NCBI GenBank assembly: GCA_038501785.1
Contig: JBAMJR010000053.1
Coordinates: 2,188,001 to 2,252,000, forward strand
Source: Myoxocephalus aenaeus
Taxonomy: Eukaryota > Chordata > Actinopteri > Perciformes > Cottidae
DNA: 64,000 bases
Direction of reading: 5' to 3'
Part shown: positions 34,301 to 48,095 of the stretch, piece after piece
How positions within the stretch are numbered: the stretch's first letter is position 1
How the letters are laid out: every line of letters begins with the position of its first letter
Position numbers and translations under genes: made by a program
Notes under the pieces: generated by a model
Told to the model about the DNA's origin: nothing
Seen by the model: the letters and a program-made list of their open reading frames with translations, nothing else
The model's database searches: none

Positions 34301-35038
34301 TCAGAACTCATTACAGTTTGTTCAGGTCACGGCCAAGGTCGAGGTCTTCCCCTTCTCCGTTACGCTGCCACGCCGTCTTCAGAGAGCAGACTCTGTTACT
34401 GCGGCTTTTCTTTTTTTTTCTTCTTCTCTTTTTCCAATCTACACATGTTGTCATGTCATCCTTTCTGAGCAAATCTCCCGGCAGCCACATCTGAAGCTGT
34501 TATGGTTGGTCCAAAAGATAATTGACTGAGCTGAAGAAGTGAGCTATTTGATATTGCCTGTAGATCTGAAACGTTGCGAAAAAATAAAACTATGTGATGT
34601 GGTGGAGTTCTTTCAAAAATTTAGTTGTGACCCAGTTAACTCATCTTTTCCTGTATTCCACTTAAGGTCTCTTATTTTGTTCTATTTTATTGTTCTGTCT
34701 TTCTTCTGTTTGTTCAGCTTATTAAGGCTATTGTCAGCTGCTGCCTTTGTTTGTCACGAGGGAGATCCGTCTGTTGCATTTCAATCAAATGAGACAGGAG
34801 GGAAACTGGCAGAATAGAGTAGAGAAGAATGAAAAAGACAATAGAGCGCAGCAGGGTGACGTGTCTTTGTAGGCCGACCTCAGAAGATAGCATCGCTCTG
34901 GTTCCCTCGACAAAAAGCCAACGGGATTCTTTTGTAAGACACTAAAAAGGTTCAACATTCTTGATACTTGAGGAGAGTTTGCTTAGTTGACCTGAGCAAA
35001 TTGTTTCTAACTAGCCATCCAGCTCATGCAGAGACAAC

Positions 35039-35096
35039 AATGATGCTAACGTGAAGCTGGTTATGCTAGCATAACCAGCTTCACGTTAGCATCATT
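35039..35096. repeat. Perfect 58-bp palindrome without spacer
   Basis: The left arm AATGATGCTAACGTGAAGCT plus GGTTATGCT is followed immediately by its exact reverse complement. There is no spacer and no mismatch; the centre is GCTAGC. Such a sequence can extrude as a cruciform. It is not part of a coding region. Confidence 0.95.
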
Positions 35097-37780
35097 AGCT
35101 ACTAAATACCTTTCGTTCCCTGTATGCAGCACTCAGCCCCAAGCTAATTCATTCCCACTGAAGATGTACACTTTTAAGAAAGTAATTTCCTTAAACAGCT
35201 GGGCGCTGTAGTTTTTAGCAAGCAGTACTCACACAGGCAAAAACTGGAATTTGTTGCGGACAATTGTAACCGCGTATTAATTCTGGTACTCTCGTGAGTA
35301 TTTCTGGCAGCAGGACGGTGTCTGTGGGAGTCAAAATAAACTACAGTGCCCATGTTCATCATAATGAAGGGACCCGTCACAAAGTGTAACTGTGTGGCAC
35401 GTTGATGTGTTCTTAATAGTTTTGGGTCTGTTCAGAGAGGAATACGCTATATCAGTGTTTGGCTACATGAATAATATTATTTGTTTCTGTCTCCTCATAA
35501 TATTATTGAACAATTAGAAGAAATCAGAATATCAACAGACTTATAAATTAACGAGAAGACAGTGGCCACGTCCAAACTTAGTCGCTCATTTATCACAAAT
35601 TGGGATTTTGGACACTTATAAATAACCTTGCACCATTGATGACAACTGTAGTGTGCACTTGCATCAAAGGCAAAGCAAGTCATCGTATTGTGGGAACTTC
35701 AGCAAAAAGGCTTTTTTGGACGTGACATTTTTCATTCCGGTAAGGTCAAATTTTTATGGGAACAAACGTCACACCAAAGCGCAGGCTAGACATAAAGTAA
35801 CAAACAGGGAGTTACGGGTAACTGTGCAGCTACCAGCAATAAAACTCAAAGCTGGAGACCTCCGGTTTGGACACCAGAGCACTAAATTAATCTCTGTGTA
35901 GTGATTAGTATCACTGTAATATTAAAGCAAGTTCTTCCTACGTATCCTATCCCCGATACAGTGGATTGCACCTGTCTGCCTGCTAGAAATCAGAAGTGGA
36001 AACAGGCTTTGATATACAGACAGAATTTTCTTCACAGAGAATTAGCTCCGTTCATTTGACATATAGATATAATGTGAAAATATGATATTCTATCTGGGCA
36101 CAGCTAAATCCACATACAAATGAACACAGGAAGGTATCCTTTCTATGTAGCTACCCTTATATTTATTTATGAACATGGTTAAATATTCATTCTGGTGTAT
36201 CTTGGTTGTGTGGAAAACATACAGAGGGCCGTGTGTGTGTTTCCCTCTGGCAGAGCTTCAGCCCCTCCACACAGTAACACTGAGCTGTGAGCCTGGCTTG
36301 GCTCACTCTGTGCCCCCGGGCAATCTAACCCGGGGGGCTGTAACCCAAAGACCTGATACTGGCAGCCTGTGGCTTTCAATCTGACCGCTCTCCCCCACTT
36401 ATCTGGCAAATAAGCTGTTTTAATTGCTTACACACAGAGCCCTATCAGGCCATGTAGTGAGCATGGAGATAAGGGTTACACAGACTCAGGCATTAGTAAC
36501 AGGATGAGAGGACCGCAGAAAAACAGAGCTGCGGGGTCCCGAGAGGACGCAGAGTCAGGAAATAGCTGTGGCCATCCTATTAATTTCAAACTCACAGAGC
36601 CGTTCCTCCAGCTTACTGTAGGGCTCAGGAGACGGCTGTTGTCCCACCCCCCAAAAAAAAAATCGAAGAAAATTTGAATTAACTTCTATTCTTCTTTGAA
36701 TTATCTTCTGAAGATGATAGTGTGCGTGCGGTGTGCTGACGGTATCCGCGGGCAGACTGGGAGTAAGTAATGTGTAAAATCACACAGGTTATTGAGAAAA
36801 ACGACCTTTACAATTTTAAGACAAATGTGGAGCATTTGCCATTAATTCAGATTCTTAATTAGTCCAGCTGCCAGGAATTTATCTAGCTGACATTAATGCA
36901 TTAAAACACACACACACGCACACACACGCACACGCACACATATCAGACAACTTACAGATGCTTACAGCCCACACAATAGAGCAAGGAAACAGGACATCGC
37001 AAATGACAATGCTTCAAATCTGTCCACACAGGTCATTTAGAAAGGAATGTGGAGGGATCTTTTTTTACATTTTAAAGCTTTATATTGGCATTTTAGTTAT
37101 TTTACAGACCCCAGCGACCTTCTTTTCCAAAGAGATTTGGATTGTTGAAGTTTGTCTGTGTATTGTTTTGACCCATGTGGCCCGCATGAAGAGCTAGTCA
37201 ACACAGCGGCTGGGTAAATGTCAGCTACACTAGGCCTCTAATGAGACCAGAGACTAAGGAGAGGGCTGACACCATCATAGGCTCGGTGCTGAGAGGCTCA
37301 TTTACATTCTACCAGGCGACAGCTGGAGATATGAGGGGAGAGAGGGAGAGAGGGAGAAACAGGGAGGGAGGGAGGGAGAGAGCTGGAGAAACCGAGAGGC
37401 AGCAGGAGAAAACAGGTTAGTTTTCGGTTTGCAAACGTTTCTCCTGGATTCAGAAACATTGCGTCCGACAGTCCACCTTCTGTTTTCCTCACGCACACAG
37501 CGAGCCACGCAGCGCTCTCGTCAGTGTGATTGTCTCAGTTTAAAAGTCCAAAAGTCCCCAACATTTCTTTAAAGATAGTATTCATCTAAAAATGAAGACA
37601 AATTAATTACAAGAGGTCCCCAAGGAATACTAAACCTGTGCAAATAGGGCTATTGGTGGAGTAAACTACAGAGGGTGGATCCTTGATTCATGTATTTCTG
37701 GTTAAAGGTGCAAAATATACATTTCCATATCAACAATGGAAAAAATGACAATTTTGAATTTTCCACAAATGAATGCTAAT

Positions 37781-37808
37781 GATGTTGGATGGGCAACCAT
37801 CCAACATC
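37781..37808. repeat. Inverted repeat, 12-bp arms, 4-nt loop
   Basis: GATGTTGGATGG, GCAA, CCATCCAACATC. Perfect arms. Confidence 0.9.
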
Positions 37809-37875
37809 AAATATTCAACCTTGTACTAACAGGTTAGTCATATCAGCAACCTTTTAAAAACCTTTTAAAAACCCT

Positions 37876-38464
37876 TCCCCCCTAGGGGGGGGGAAACTGA
37901 GCAAGTGTTATATAAAACTGTAAATCATAGGTTGTTTAATGAATTTTTTAAAATAAAAGCCATAAACTGCTGTATTTGGATGTATTGAAATATATGGTTT
38001 GGTACAGGAGAAAATTCAAATAGCATTCAAATAGCCCAAATGAGCCCCAATGGGCCCAAATGAGACCTCGCCTGAATTTTCTGAACTAGAACCCTCTCTA
38101 ACTTTGTTCTGCTTCACTTTATCAAAGTCAGCCTTTGCAGAGAGAATGTTCACATATTGTGCAATGATTTGGGTTAGAGTTGGACCTTACAGCTGCATCG
38201 TTTCAAAGAAATAATCATCCTGAAAGTGCTTTTTTTCTAAGCGGACCTGAAACCTTTTTCTAATTTTTGCTGTGTGTCATCTTCATTTACTCTTAACCAG
38301 TAACATATAGACAGATATGTACACATCTGAACACTGAACAAAATCTCACATGTGTACCTTTTTTATTATAACCAAAATTATTCAAATAGCCCTAGTGGTT
38401 GTAGAGATACACCCTTTTTAGTTTGGGTATGCAATTTTCGAGCAGAGGCCTACAAATAGGTGGG
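37876..38464 (+). repeat. Dispersed ~0.52-0.59-kb repeat, copy 2
   Basis: Same order of blocks and same orientation as 26295-26814, with about 70 bp extra around 38100-38150 (TTCTGCTTCACTTTATCAAA) and local indels. It also starts with a C6/G9 palindrome. Confidence 0.85.
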
Positions 38465-38756
38465 TTTTCAAAATGAATGAGGTGATAATGTGTCAATGTG
38501 GTGTTTACAACTTCTTGAGCCGTTCATAAGTGGTCAAAACAATCTGGTAATGAAGGTTGAAGTGACTCCAGACTGAACTAGAGGTTTGTTTCCATTTAAT
38601 GCAAAGTAATGCCACCAATACAATACCTCTTGATTTACTTTGTATTACATATCTTGTGTGCTAGCATGCAGGGAAGAGCAATGTGTCATGCTGATCCATG
38701 TACATGTGTCATTGATAGGCTACTTCTTAATTTCCATAAAGACCAAACGGTTTGCC

Positions 38757-38935
38757 AAACATTAAAGTAATAGTTTGACATTTTTGGGGAAAAACATTTA
38801 TTTACCTTCTTTGGTGAGTCGGAGGAGAAGATCAATACCGCTCCCCTGTCTGTGCGTCACCTGAAGCTATAGCCAGCAGCTATACCTGCAGCGTGATCTA
38901 ACACCTGAAGACAACAGAAAGGGGTTTTTCTCTCC
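38757..38935 (-). repeat. Teleost interspersed repeat (same family as 10735-10905), reverse copy
   Basis: AATAGTTTGACATTTTTGGG, GAGAAGATCAATACCGCTC and TGTCTGTGCGTCACCTGAAG, with CTATAGCCAGCAGCTA, correspond to the reverse-strand form of the abundant fish repeat containing the GCTAAGCTAAGC motif. Boundaries are approximate. Confidence 0.6.
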
Positions 38936-41900
38936 ACTCTTCAAAGACATAAAAACAGAGATGTAAAACAAGATGTAGTATTGATAGTATCGGTGCTTAT
39001 TGATCCACCCAATACCCGACCGAACCTCAATAAAAGGAACAAAATACGTGAGCAGAGATAATATTATGAAGCCTGGATGTTGTGTTAGCTGTTAGCCGTG
39101 TTAGCCCACAGCTAATCCAGTTTGCTAACTTGTTGACCTTACAACAACACGAATGCCATAAGTATCAGCAAACAATAAAATAAGTCACTCTAGTTTGAAA
39201 ACGTGTGTGGTTACTTGGCTTTCAAGCCTCTATTCCATCATCCATTTAAACACTTTTTGTGAGTGTAAAAATAAAAGTAGTCGATGTGGAATCTGCTCTA
39301 TGGTGGGCCGAGAGTGTTTAATCAAATGTCACACGAACTGCCTTGTGTATTCTAGTGTGATCCTGTGATTTTACATCAGCTGCCATTCTTGCAATCTGAC
39401 AGACAAAAAAATAAAAATTCTGAGGGAGAATAAGGAAGCAGTGGAGGCGATGATGAATATACTCTCCATCACGTCCTTGCCTTTGTAGCTCCCTATCGGC
39501 ACAGGCTCAACGTCAGGCTACTATACACTTGTGGGAGTGAGAGCAAGAAGAAATGCAGTCACGTTGGCTTGCGAGTACAGAAACATGCCGGAAATGAGTA
39601 ACAGCAAGCCCCCAGACTGCAGAACTCTCTGAGCTCCGGTCTCAAGGCTCTGGGATCTGTTGGTTTGCTGATGTACATGCCAGATGTTGCAGGTGCCACC
39701 TGAGACGGTTGCCAATCTGTTATAGTTGCCGGAAAGACTCCTGCTCAAATATTCATCATCAGTGTGTTTTCGACCTGGGGCAAGCTGGATTTAAAACACG
39801 AGACAAAACAATAATCGCCTCATGATGATTATCTTGTTTTTCGTCATCGTCGGAAGCCGAAACTGGAATTATACAGTAGAGTAGATTGTTTGCACAGCCC
39901 TAGCTTTATATTCAGCTGACAGATATATGATCTTCTCATTCACCTGCCAATAACTTCATTGTTTTGATTCAGTCGAAGCGGTTTCAAGGCACAGCAGGCA
40001 GCTGCTCCTCAGTAAAAAGCTCTGATGGAACCTCTGTACATTTGCTCCCCAGCACCGGGTGACATGCAACGCAGGAGGTGCTGAAAGTTTCTCTTTCCTT
40101 TCATTCTTCTCAGGAGTTAGTGGAGACAACACAGAGCATGAAGCAATAGGAGAATGAAGAGTGGTTTCCAATGATTATGCAAAGGTATCATCATTTAATA
40201 ACCACGTTGCAACATGCGGCACCTTCAATCTTGACATGTACGGTGGGGATTATACATGTACAGACTTTAATAACGCTTGCTAATGAAATTGCTGACACAT
40301 CGGCACCAAAAGCCGGCTTTATTAAAAGATTGTCTGACGGTCATCAGGGCGGTTTCTGTATCGCTTTGGTGTGTTTCTCTGGTACAGTGGGTCTCATCTC
40401 TGGACAGGCTGTGGTGAAATCCCAAAAAGATGAGATATACCGCACTGAGGGAGGGTGTCACATGTGTCAGTGATAGATGAAAAGCAGTGCCACACAATGC
40501 CCTGTGACCAGTCAGTACCGGATGTGACTGGATGACCCAGTCGGCGTCTCAGCCGGCTTCTTCTTTCTCAGCTGCTTGGACTGGTTTGCTCCTGAGCTGA
40601 ATGTTTTCTTTTCAGTCACTCTGAAGGACACGGAGCAAATCAAGCTCTCAAATAGTCAACTTTAATGAGTTCAAAACAGCATCGGAACCAATTACATGGT
40701 CAATCTCAATGTGCTGACAGCTAATTACAAAGCCAGGAGTGAAGAGACACCTGCAATGAGCAGAGTCTCTCTTCCTCAGACAGCATGAGAAGTACATACT
40801 GTACATGTGAAGATACACCTCTTCTATTGCTCTCAATTGTACCAGAGGAGACTTTCCCATCCTGATCAGGGGAGCTGCTATACATTCATCACATTGAATA
40901 CAAAATGCTGCTGATGGCTGCTGTCTGTAACCTTCTCCGTTCACCTCAAGGTAAGAACGAATCTAGTCGCTAACTAAAATGAGATGAACTTCTGAACAGG
41001 CATTGTTTGAAAAAGATCTCGATGCCTTAAAGTGGTACTCCATTCGATACCCAAGACCTTGAGGGGTTGTGAGCAAGTCAAGGCCAAGACGAGAAAACAA
41101 ACACTCCCCTATGTGTGTGTATGTATAAGTGCACCATTAGAAATGGCTTGAGAAAATAATCAAAAGGCATTGCGTTATGTGTCGACATTTTCCTTTGTCA
41201 TCGATGAGAAATCCCAGTGATGATGTTAAGAAATGAATCAGACAATACACCAATAATTTATTTAAGTTGTTGAGTCTGGAGTACTACAACACTGCTGAGT
41301 TGCATTGTAGAAATTATAGGATTCTTGCATTGATTTAGATATTTCTTCTTTAAATCTGCCTCCCGTGAGACCCCAACTTGGGATACCAAGACAGCTCTTG
41401 ACTCTTCTTGGTATTCCACTAAAATCGTGATAATATTGCACTTAACAGGTTTACGGATTTAGATTATGAAGAGATGTGATATGACGCAAAGACTAAAACT
41501 TTAATAAAATGTACATGTTCTCTTCCCATCCACTTCATGAAGGCACTCAGGGTATCAGCACCCTCCATCAATCCCGAGGAGGCTTTATTCAAAGGTGTGA
41601 GATGTGATACATGCTGAGGAGCATCTGCTCAGCACTGTCTGTATTTGTAATGAGACTGAGGTGTGAGTGTGTGAGGGTTTGCACATGAAGGTATCAGAGC
41701 CCTGTTTACAAGAACACACTGCTATCGAAAGCTCAAGAGAATTCATCAACACCCGTTTAGTAACCAATGCAGAAATATCTATCGACTTTTGATTTGGGTT
41801 TGAATTAGAAGAGATCGGCTTTCGTGACTTTACAAATACAACATCTGCTCTGACAATTATCCCAGCCTCATCAAACTGCTGCAATCGTTTGCTCTATTTA

Positions 41901-44384
41901 AGCTGTCATTCCACTCAGCAATGACCATCACATTAATTAACTTTCTCTTCCAAAGTGGAGAAACTTTTATGGTAAAAGTACGTGAATCGATTACTAACTC
42001 CATGAATACCAATCTAGCACCGGTAGCCGTGCTTTATGGGAATTATTAGGACGGTCAGATCCCTCAGATCTGTGATTCCTTAACCACAGAGGTTGACTGC
42101 TCACGTATGGGATGTTTTTAGTCCCCTCCTGTCTGCTGTCTACCGAGCAAACAATCAGACAAAAAAGCAGTCCACTTGTCTGATCAGAGGCTTTGACGTC
42201 TATTCGGAAGCTTAATGATGCCACCGTGTTGTGCACAGAAATCAAATCAGTTTTCAGAAATCCATGACTCAATATCATGACATGATTCTAGGAGTTGCTT
42301 TAGGGGCACTAAGGCACACATTTTTGTCAATGGTGAAAGACAAATCCTCTTATCTTGTTTGAATTGTCCCATGAATTACACATATGATGTTTCTCAATCT
42401 AAAAGATACTGCCACTAGCGGCTGGAATAAGTTTATCTCTTCCAACCAAAACACTCCAATCTCCTCTCATTCAATGTGCGGTGTGTGTGAGCATGTGCAC
42501 ATGTGTGGAATGTTAAATGTACCGTTTCAGGTGCTGCACAGCAGATTTTATTATACAACGTGTCCAATTAAAATACAAGCATCCTATTTTACAGTGGCTT
42601 AACGGAAAAGTCCCTTTTTAAACCCAGTAAGATCAGTAATCAGAGCTACAAAGTAGGCTGAGCCACTGCTAAGAGAAATGTGTGAAATATTCTCAACTCA
42701 AAGGTGACTTAAACTCCTTGCTTATAGGCGAACGAAAATAGCCGGCGAAGAAAGTTTGTATCGCCAATAATGTTGAAAGTACGAGCTTCTCATTCCTTTT
42801 ATTTCAGCTGCACTCAGGCCGACTTAAGCCCCGATTTAAAAAAACGCACCTTCCTTATCCGTCTGAACGGCAGAAACAGTGCAGCGTCATCTGCAAAACA
42901 GTTGAGCGTGGTTTAACTATTGCTGCACCGTGACGTCATCAAGCAATAGTATGATGGAGGTGCAGTTTATAATCTTGCATTTTGCTAATTTTAAAAACAT
43001 ACCTAATGAGCATTGAGATGGGGGAAGAAATGATTGCTTATTCTTGTACAAACCTACAGTAATGAAGTTTAATGTAAACTCATCCAGTGTCTGGATGTCT
43101 GACATGCCTTAAAAGTAGACTGTGGTTTATATTTTCTCACTGGGAACATACAACCACCACCAGCGTGGACCCAGCAATGATTTGGTGAGGGCTGTATTCG
43201 GGCTGAATGGCCCTAGTGGGGGGCATTCTGGGTTGACACTTAGTCATAAGGGTAATAATTGTAAGATCCTTCTTTCTTAGTGGGAATCTTCCCACAAGTC
43301 AGCTCTATTGTCGCTATCTACTTCTGTCTAATAAGAGGAGTAAAAGCCCCAATAATGACCTAACGAGAGAGCAAATTAAATGTATTAAGGGAGGAGTTTA
43401 AAACAGAAACTGTAAATGTGAACGGAAGCTGCTTAAACAACCCCGTCATCTTTTGCAAACATTTCGGGACCTGCTTTGGAGCTTGTGATCACCAGCTGAT
43501 GTGTACGTCTGTTTCGCAACAGGACTGACGGAGCCTCACCGCCCGCGTACATGCGTTTGCGAGCAGTTGAACCCGTGTGTCAGACTCCACGCTGAGTGCA
43601 ATCATTTACCCGTCCAAACAGCAGCTCAGCGGCTCAGAGTGACGGGCCCTTTTAATGGCAGCGTTTCAAGAGATTTCAGTCGCCGGTTTACCAAATACGT
43701 CGAGTCATGTGGCTGTGGAGCTTTTTTAAGGGGGGGAACTTCTGAGTGATAGTAATGAGCTCCAGGAGACAGCAGCGCTGCGGTTGTAGCCGGCACGGCG
43801 CCCAATTATCCGCCGGCACCTGTCTAAGTCAGTCGTGGCTGTTCTGAGTGGGGCCTTCAGACGGCACGAACGCAGTCCCACACCTCGTCTCTCTGCTGTA
43901 CGTCCTCTTATTACGAGAGGGGGCTATAAATTGTATATTTTAAAGAAGCTCTATGAAAGGAATTCATTTCTCTCTGAATTGTCCAATTTTCCGAGCAGTT
44001 TTTAAAATCAGATTTGGACTTGATCATGATTATTCTGCAGCCTTTTAAATTGGAAAGATTCCACTCGTCACTTTTACCTAATTAGTCAGCTGTGGAGCTG
44101 TGCTGCATTCACGTGCCCCCAGTTCAGCATCAGCATCAGCATCAGCTTTGCATGAAAACATGTGCATGACAATATCTTTCGGGGCGGGGGATGTGGCAGC
44201 AGAGTGACAAGAAGGCATATTCATGTAGCAATGCCTTATCATATTCAATATTCTTCCACCAAAAGTCTGGCAAAAACTAAACTACCACGAAGCAACCTCT
44301 ATAAATGAAAATAATCAGACCATTTCGATGTGTATGTTCAGACATTCAAGCTATCACTATAGTTGTTGGTCCTCTCACTCTCCA

Positions 44385-44468
<84 letters not shown>
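44385..44468. repeat. (CA)n microsatellite
   Basis: About 42 uninterrupted CA units. Confidence 0.97.
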
Positions 44469-44472
<4 letters not shown>

Positions 44473-45065
44473 CACTATCAGGAAGTAGTTCCATTGAGTC
44501 CTACGAGTGAAGTTCTTTGATAGAGGAGAAATCTAATTGTGGATTTGTGGATGTACAGTAATGAGGTTAGAACAGTGCATATAAGTGCATTGTCTGATTT
44601 TACTGATCTCTCTGAGTAATCTTTGGATGTGGAATAACTTAGGAAACATCCGCCACTCCGTTCAGGACCACACGGCGTCTGAACTTCGAGCCTGAACCGA
44701 CCCTGAGAATGAACTGCTGTGATGTTCTTCTAGTGCAGCAAAAAGTCGGTGGGCCTCTGATGCTTGAGATGGAGAGGATCTCAAAGCATGAGGTGAAATA
44801 TACCTCACCGTTTTTATCGAGGTTGAAGCCCAGAAACGTCCTGAACACAGCAAAATAAGGAAGTACAGAAAATACTGTGAGGGATTATGTTTGCGTGGGT
44901 GGATAAATAGTTTTATCAGTTGTTTCTGAGCTGCCGTGACAAACGTCCCACTGTCGGTTCGATATGACATATTTCATAACTCGGATGTATCATTTTATAA
45001 CCTGGCTAAAGAAATTTGTCTTTGTAAATTGTACATTTGAATTCAGTTTCTCTGATGTGTCAGCC

Positions 45066-45069
<4 letters not shown>

Positions 45070-45140
<71 letters not shown>
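45070..45140. repeat. (CA)n microsatellite
   Basis: About 35 CA units. Confidence 0.97.
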
Positions 45141-45142
<2 letters not shown>

Positions 45143-46211
45143 CACACACGGCACTCTGGTCTTCCCTTATTTTGTTGATAGACGATGTAATAACTTGGTG
45201 CAATGTAATAAATTGTCTTAACATGGCTTAAAAATGCAATAAAGTTTTGAGAGGCAATCAATTCTCAAATAAGATAACATCACGGTATTACATTATCTGC
45301 CGTCACAGACATGTTAAATGATGAGCCAATAATAATATTAACAATGTTAAGGGGTCACTAATGTGATGAATTTCCTCCGTTCCTTGTCAACATATTTTAT
45401 GCAGTATTATTATTGCTGTTCTACTTGGAAATGTGTTTTAACGCTGACTTCATTAGCACTATTATTCAATACTTCTTTTTGCCAAAGCACAGTACAACAC
45501 TCCCGTATATTTTTAATTGCTGAAATGCATTGTGTAAATTATGAAAAAACTGCCTGTGATAACTATTTATTTCACCAATATCTTGAAATAAAACTCAGTG
45601 GTTGAATAATCCCACAACACAGTGTCATATTTCAGGTGTTTGTAAAATCCTTTTTAATGGCATTAGGAACAGAACAACTTTATCATAACTATATTATCAG
45701 TATGCAGCCATTTGCTGCCCCTCCCAATGCATACCAATAGCGTATACTTTCCTAATCTCAGCAGTGAATTGCGCCCCGAATTCTCCTTAAATGTGGAATT
45801 TCATATTTCAGGATTCGTTGTCATACATTACATTTCCTTCGACTAAAGACGGACCGGGGGCCACCATGTTCTTAATCACTTAAATCCACATGCAATCTGG
45901 CCTAGCCATCTTAGCCAGGGCGGCGGATCCATTAGTCCCTTCTCATTTCAGGGTGAGCGCTGCCAAGCCATTAGTTCTGCTTTGCTGCCAGATTTCCATA
46001 TCCTTCCATTTCAGCATTTTCTGAGAGAAAATGGTGGAAAAGTTGCAGATTAATTTGAACTAATCCTCCATTTTTCTATTGGCTTTAATTACTTGTTCTG
46101 GCCTCTGACACTGTGAATGGTCATCAGCGATAAGTCGACTGGGCATGGGTCCCATCTTATTGTTGAAGAAAGCGGCCTAGTGTCTGTGTTTCAGGGTATA
46201 TCTTCAGCCCT

Positions 46212-46214
<3 letters not shown>

Positions 46215-46301
<87 letters not shown>
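46215..46301. repeat. (CA)n microsatellite
   Basis: About 43 CA units followed by CTCTCTC. Confidence 0.97.
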
Positions 46302-46305
<4 letters not shown>

Positions 46306-48043
46306 CTCACAGGCTTTGGTTTCTTCACGGAGAGCTCTTCAGCGGGATGTTTTTGTCTCACTTCTGAGCCGCATTAACACCACGAGAGTCGCCTCTTGTC
46401 CCTTTTCATGGATTTTCGGCAGAATAAAACTATTTTCTCATTCCGCGGACCTGAAGTGCAAATTAAGTCTCACCCCTCGTTATAAACCGACTAAACTCGT
46501 TATGATTACACTGAACAGTCGACTGATCTCGGATGGTCGGAAAGTTTCAAGCCTCACCGCTCCGATATTAATACCTTCGGCTCGGTCCGTCTTGCTTCTT
46601 CTCTATCTGCAGTGAGAAGATTGAACACGACTGACGAAATATGGCCTCTGAGAGCCGCTTTACCCTCCTCCTCCTCCTCCGTTCCCACTTCCACCCCCCA
46701 GCAGTCACGCAGCATACAAGTCAATGTGACCGCTGAGGCAGAGCTGCCTTTTCATACCGCTAACGTTCAAAGCAGGCCCAAACGACCCGATGAAAGCAAT
46801 CTAATACCACAAATTAGCCTGTCACTTAGCCTGGATTAGAAGCCTCGCGAGGGCCGCGGCTAAAATAACTTGAGCCTCGTTGTTCTGTGATGTAAAACAG
46901 CGGAGAGCAGAGTGTAACCACAAAAATAAAAAAAAACGGGGGCAATTTAATTTTAAAGCCTGTGCTCAATGGCCTTGAGTAATTAAATTGATCCCCCCAC
47001 AGCCCTCTCCTCTTCCCTTCCTCTGGCCTTTCCGTCCCAGCAGCCCTCGCCGGGCGGCGGGGAGAGGATGGGGCCGTCCTCCGGCGCGCTCGCCGCCATT
47101 CTTACCGCTCCGAAGCGCGAGAGAGGTCGACACGAAAGAGCAGGAGATAACGGGACGCGAGGCGCCGTAGATTTATGGCTCGTGTGGACGCAGCTCTTTC
47201 ACTCAGTGTTTTAATACAAAGTCGGTCGGAATGTGACTGCGTCCTGCGCGAGGATCACTTATGATAAGCTGACATGGCCGCCTTGCCTCTCCTTTTGGGT
47301 TTTTCGGCTCTCTTCTCCTCACACAATCTAACACAATTACAAGAGCTTTTTCATTCGCCATCGAATCGTTCAACTCGCTCGTGGTTGTAATGGAACGAGC
47401 CTGAATCACTGTTTGGTTTCCCGTCTGTTTCACCTCTAACTGTTTGCTGTTGCACCTTCAACGCCCAACAGTGATGTCACGCTGCACTGACACGTTCTGG
47501 AGTGAAGAGCTAAATCACAGATTTACAGCTGTTTACGGGAAAACACAATGAATCAAATATTATTTTCAGTTTTGGTATCATTTCTATCAGTTATGAAAAT
47601 GTGCTCACTGGGGCTGTACCAGAATCTGAATTGTTTTTCATTTGATTTTACTGTTCAATTTAGATTTGACTTTTGTGTTGTTGTTTCTTTAACTATCTGG
47701 CAATCTGAAAATCCATCGACACGAGTTTGAGTGATGATTAAATCGTTAACTAGAGAACAATGAACAAAAGAAGGACGTCTTGACTTGAAGAAATTGAAGT
47801 GGCCTTAGTGCTCACCAAGTCCATCTGAGATTTTGGAAACTGTCCAACAGGGCAAGAAACAAGTGACCGCCCTGTCAGACAAGTTGTAAAGAAGAACAGT
47901 GCAGTGAGGCGATCTAAACCATGAACGAACAAATTCAAACTGTCAATAACCATCTCTCATCGTACAAGGAAACTTCTTTGTTTCCAGATCATTGACAGGA
48001 ATGACGGCCAACACAACATCCATTTAAATAAACAAATATTGAA

Positions 48044-48095
48044 AGTAATTCATTATAGATCCTTGGAAAAATCCAAGGATCTATAATGAATTACT
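48044..48095. repeat. Inverted repeat, perfect 24-bp arms, 4-nt loop
   Basis: AGTAATTCATTATAGATCCT plus TGGA, loop AAAA, then the exact reverse complement. A stable hairpin if transcribed on either strand. Confidence 0.95.

Larger units (their letters stand above)
28826..35038 (+). other. Presumed intron or intergenic DNA, part 1
   Basis: No coding exon was recognised. It contains (GT)n at 29130-29171, (TA)n at 29303-29351, (CA)n at 29555-29610, a GC-rich island at about 30360-30770 of unknown role, a 27-bp tandem repeat at 31238-31305 and a 13-bp inverted repeat at 33133-33164. Confidence 0.6.
35097..43500 (+). other. Presumed intron or intergenic DNA, part 2
   Basis: No exon recognised. 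Contains an inverted repeat at 37781-37808, the second copy of the ~0.55-kb dispersed repeat (37876-38464) and a reverse-oriented teleost repeat at about 38757-38935. A stretch around 36400-36900 has few simple repeats and could include conserved non-coding sequence, but that cannot be judged here. Confidence 0.55.
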
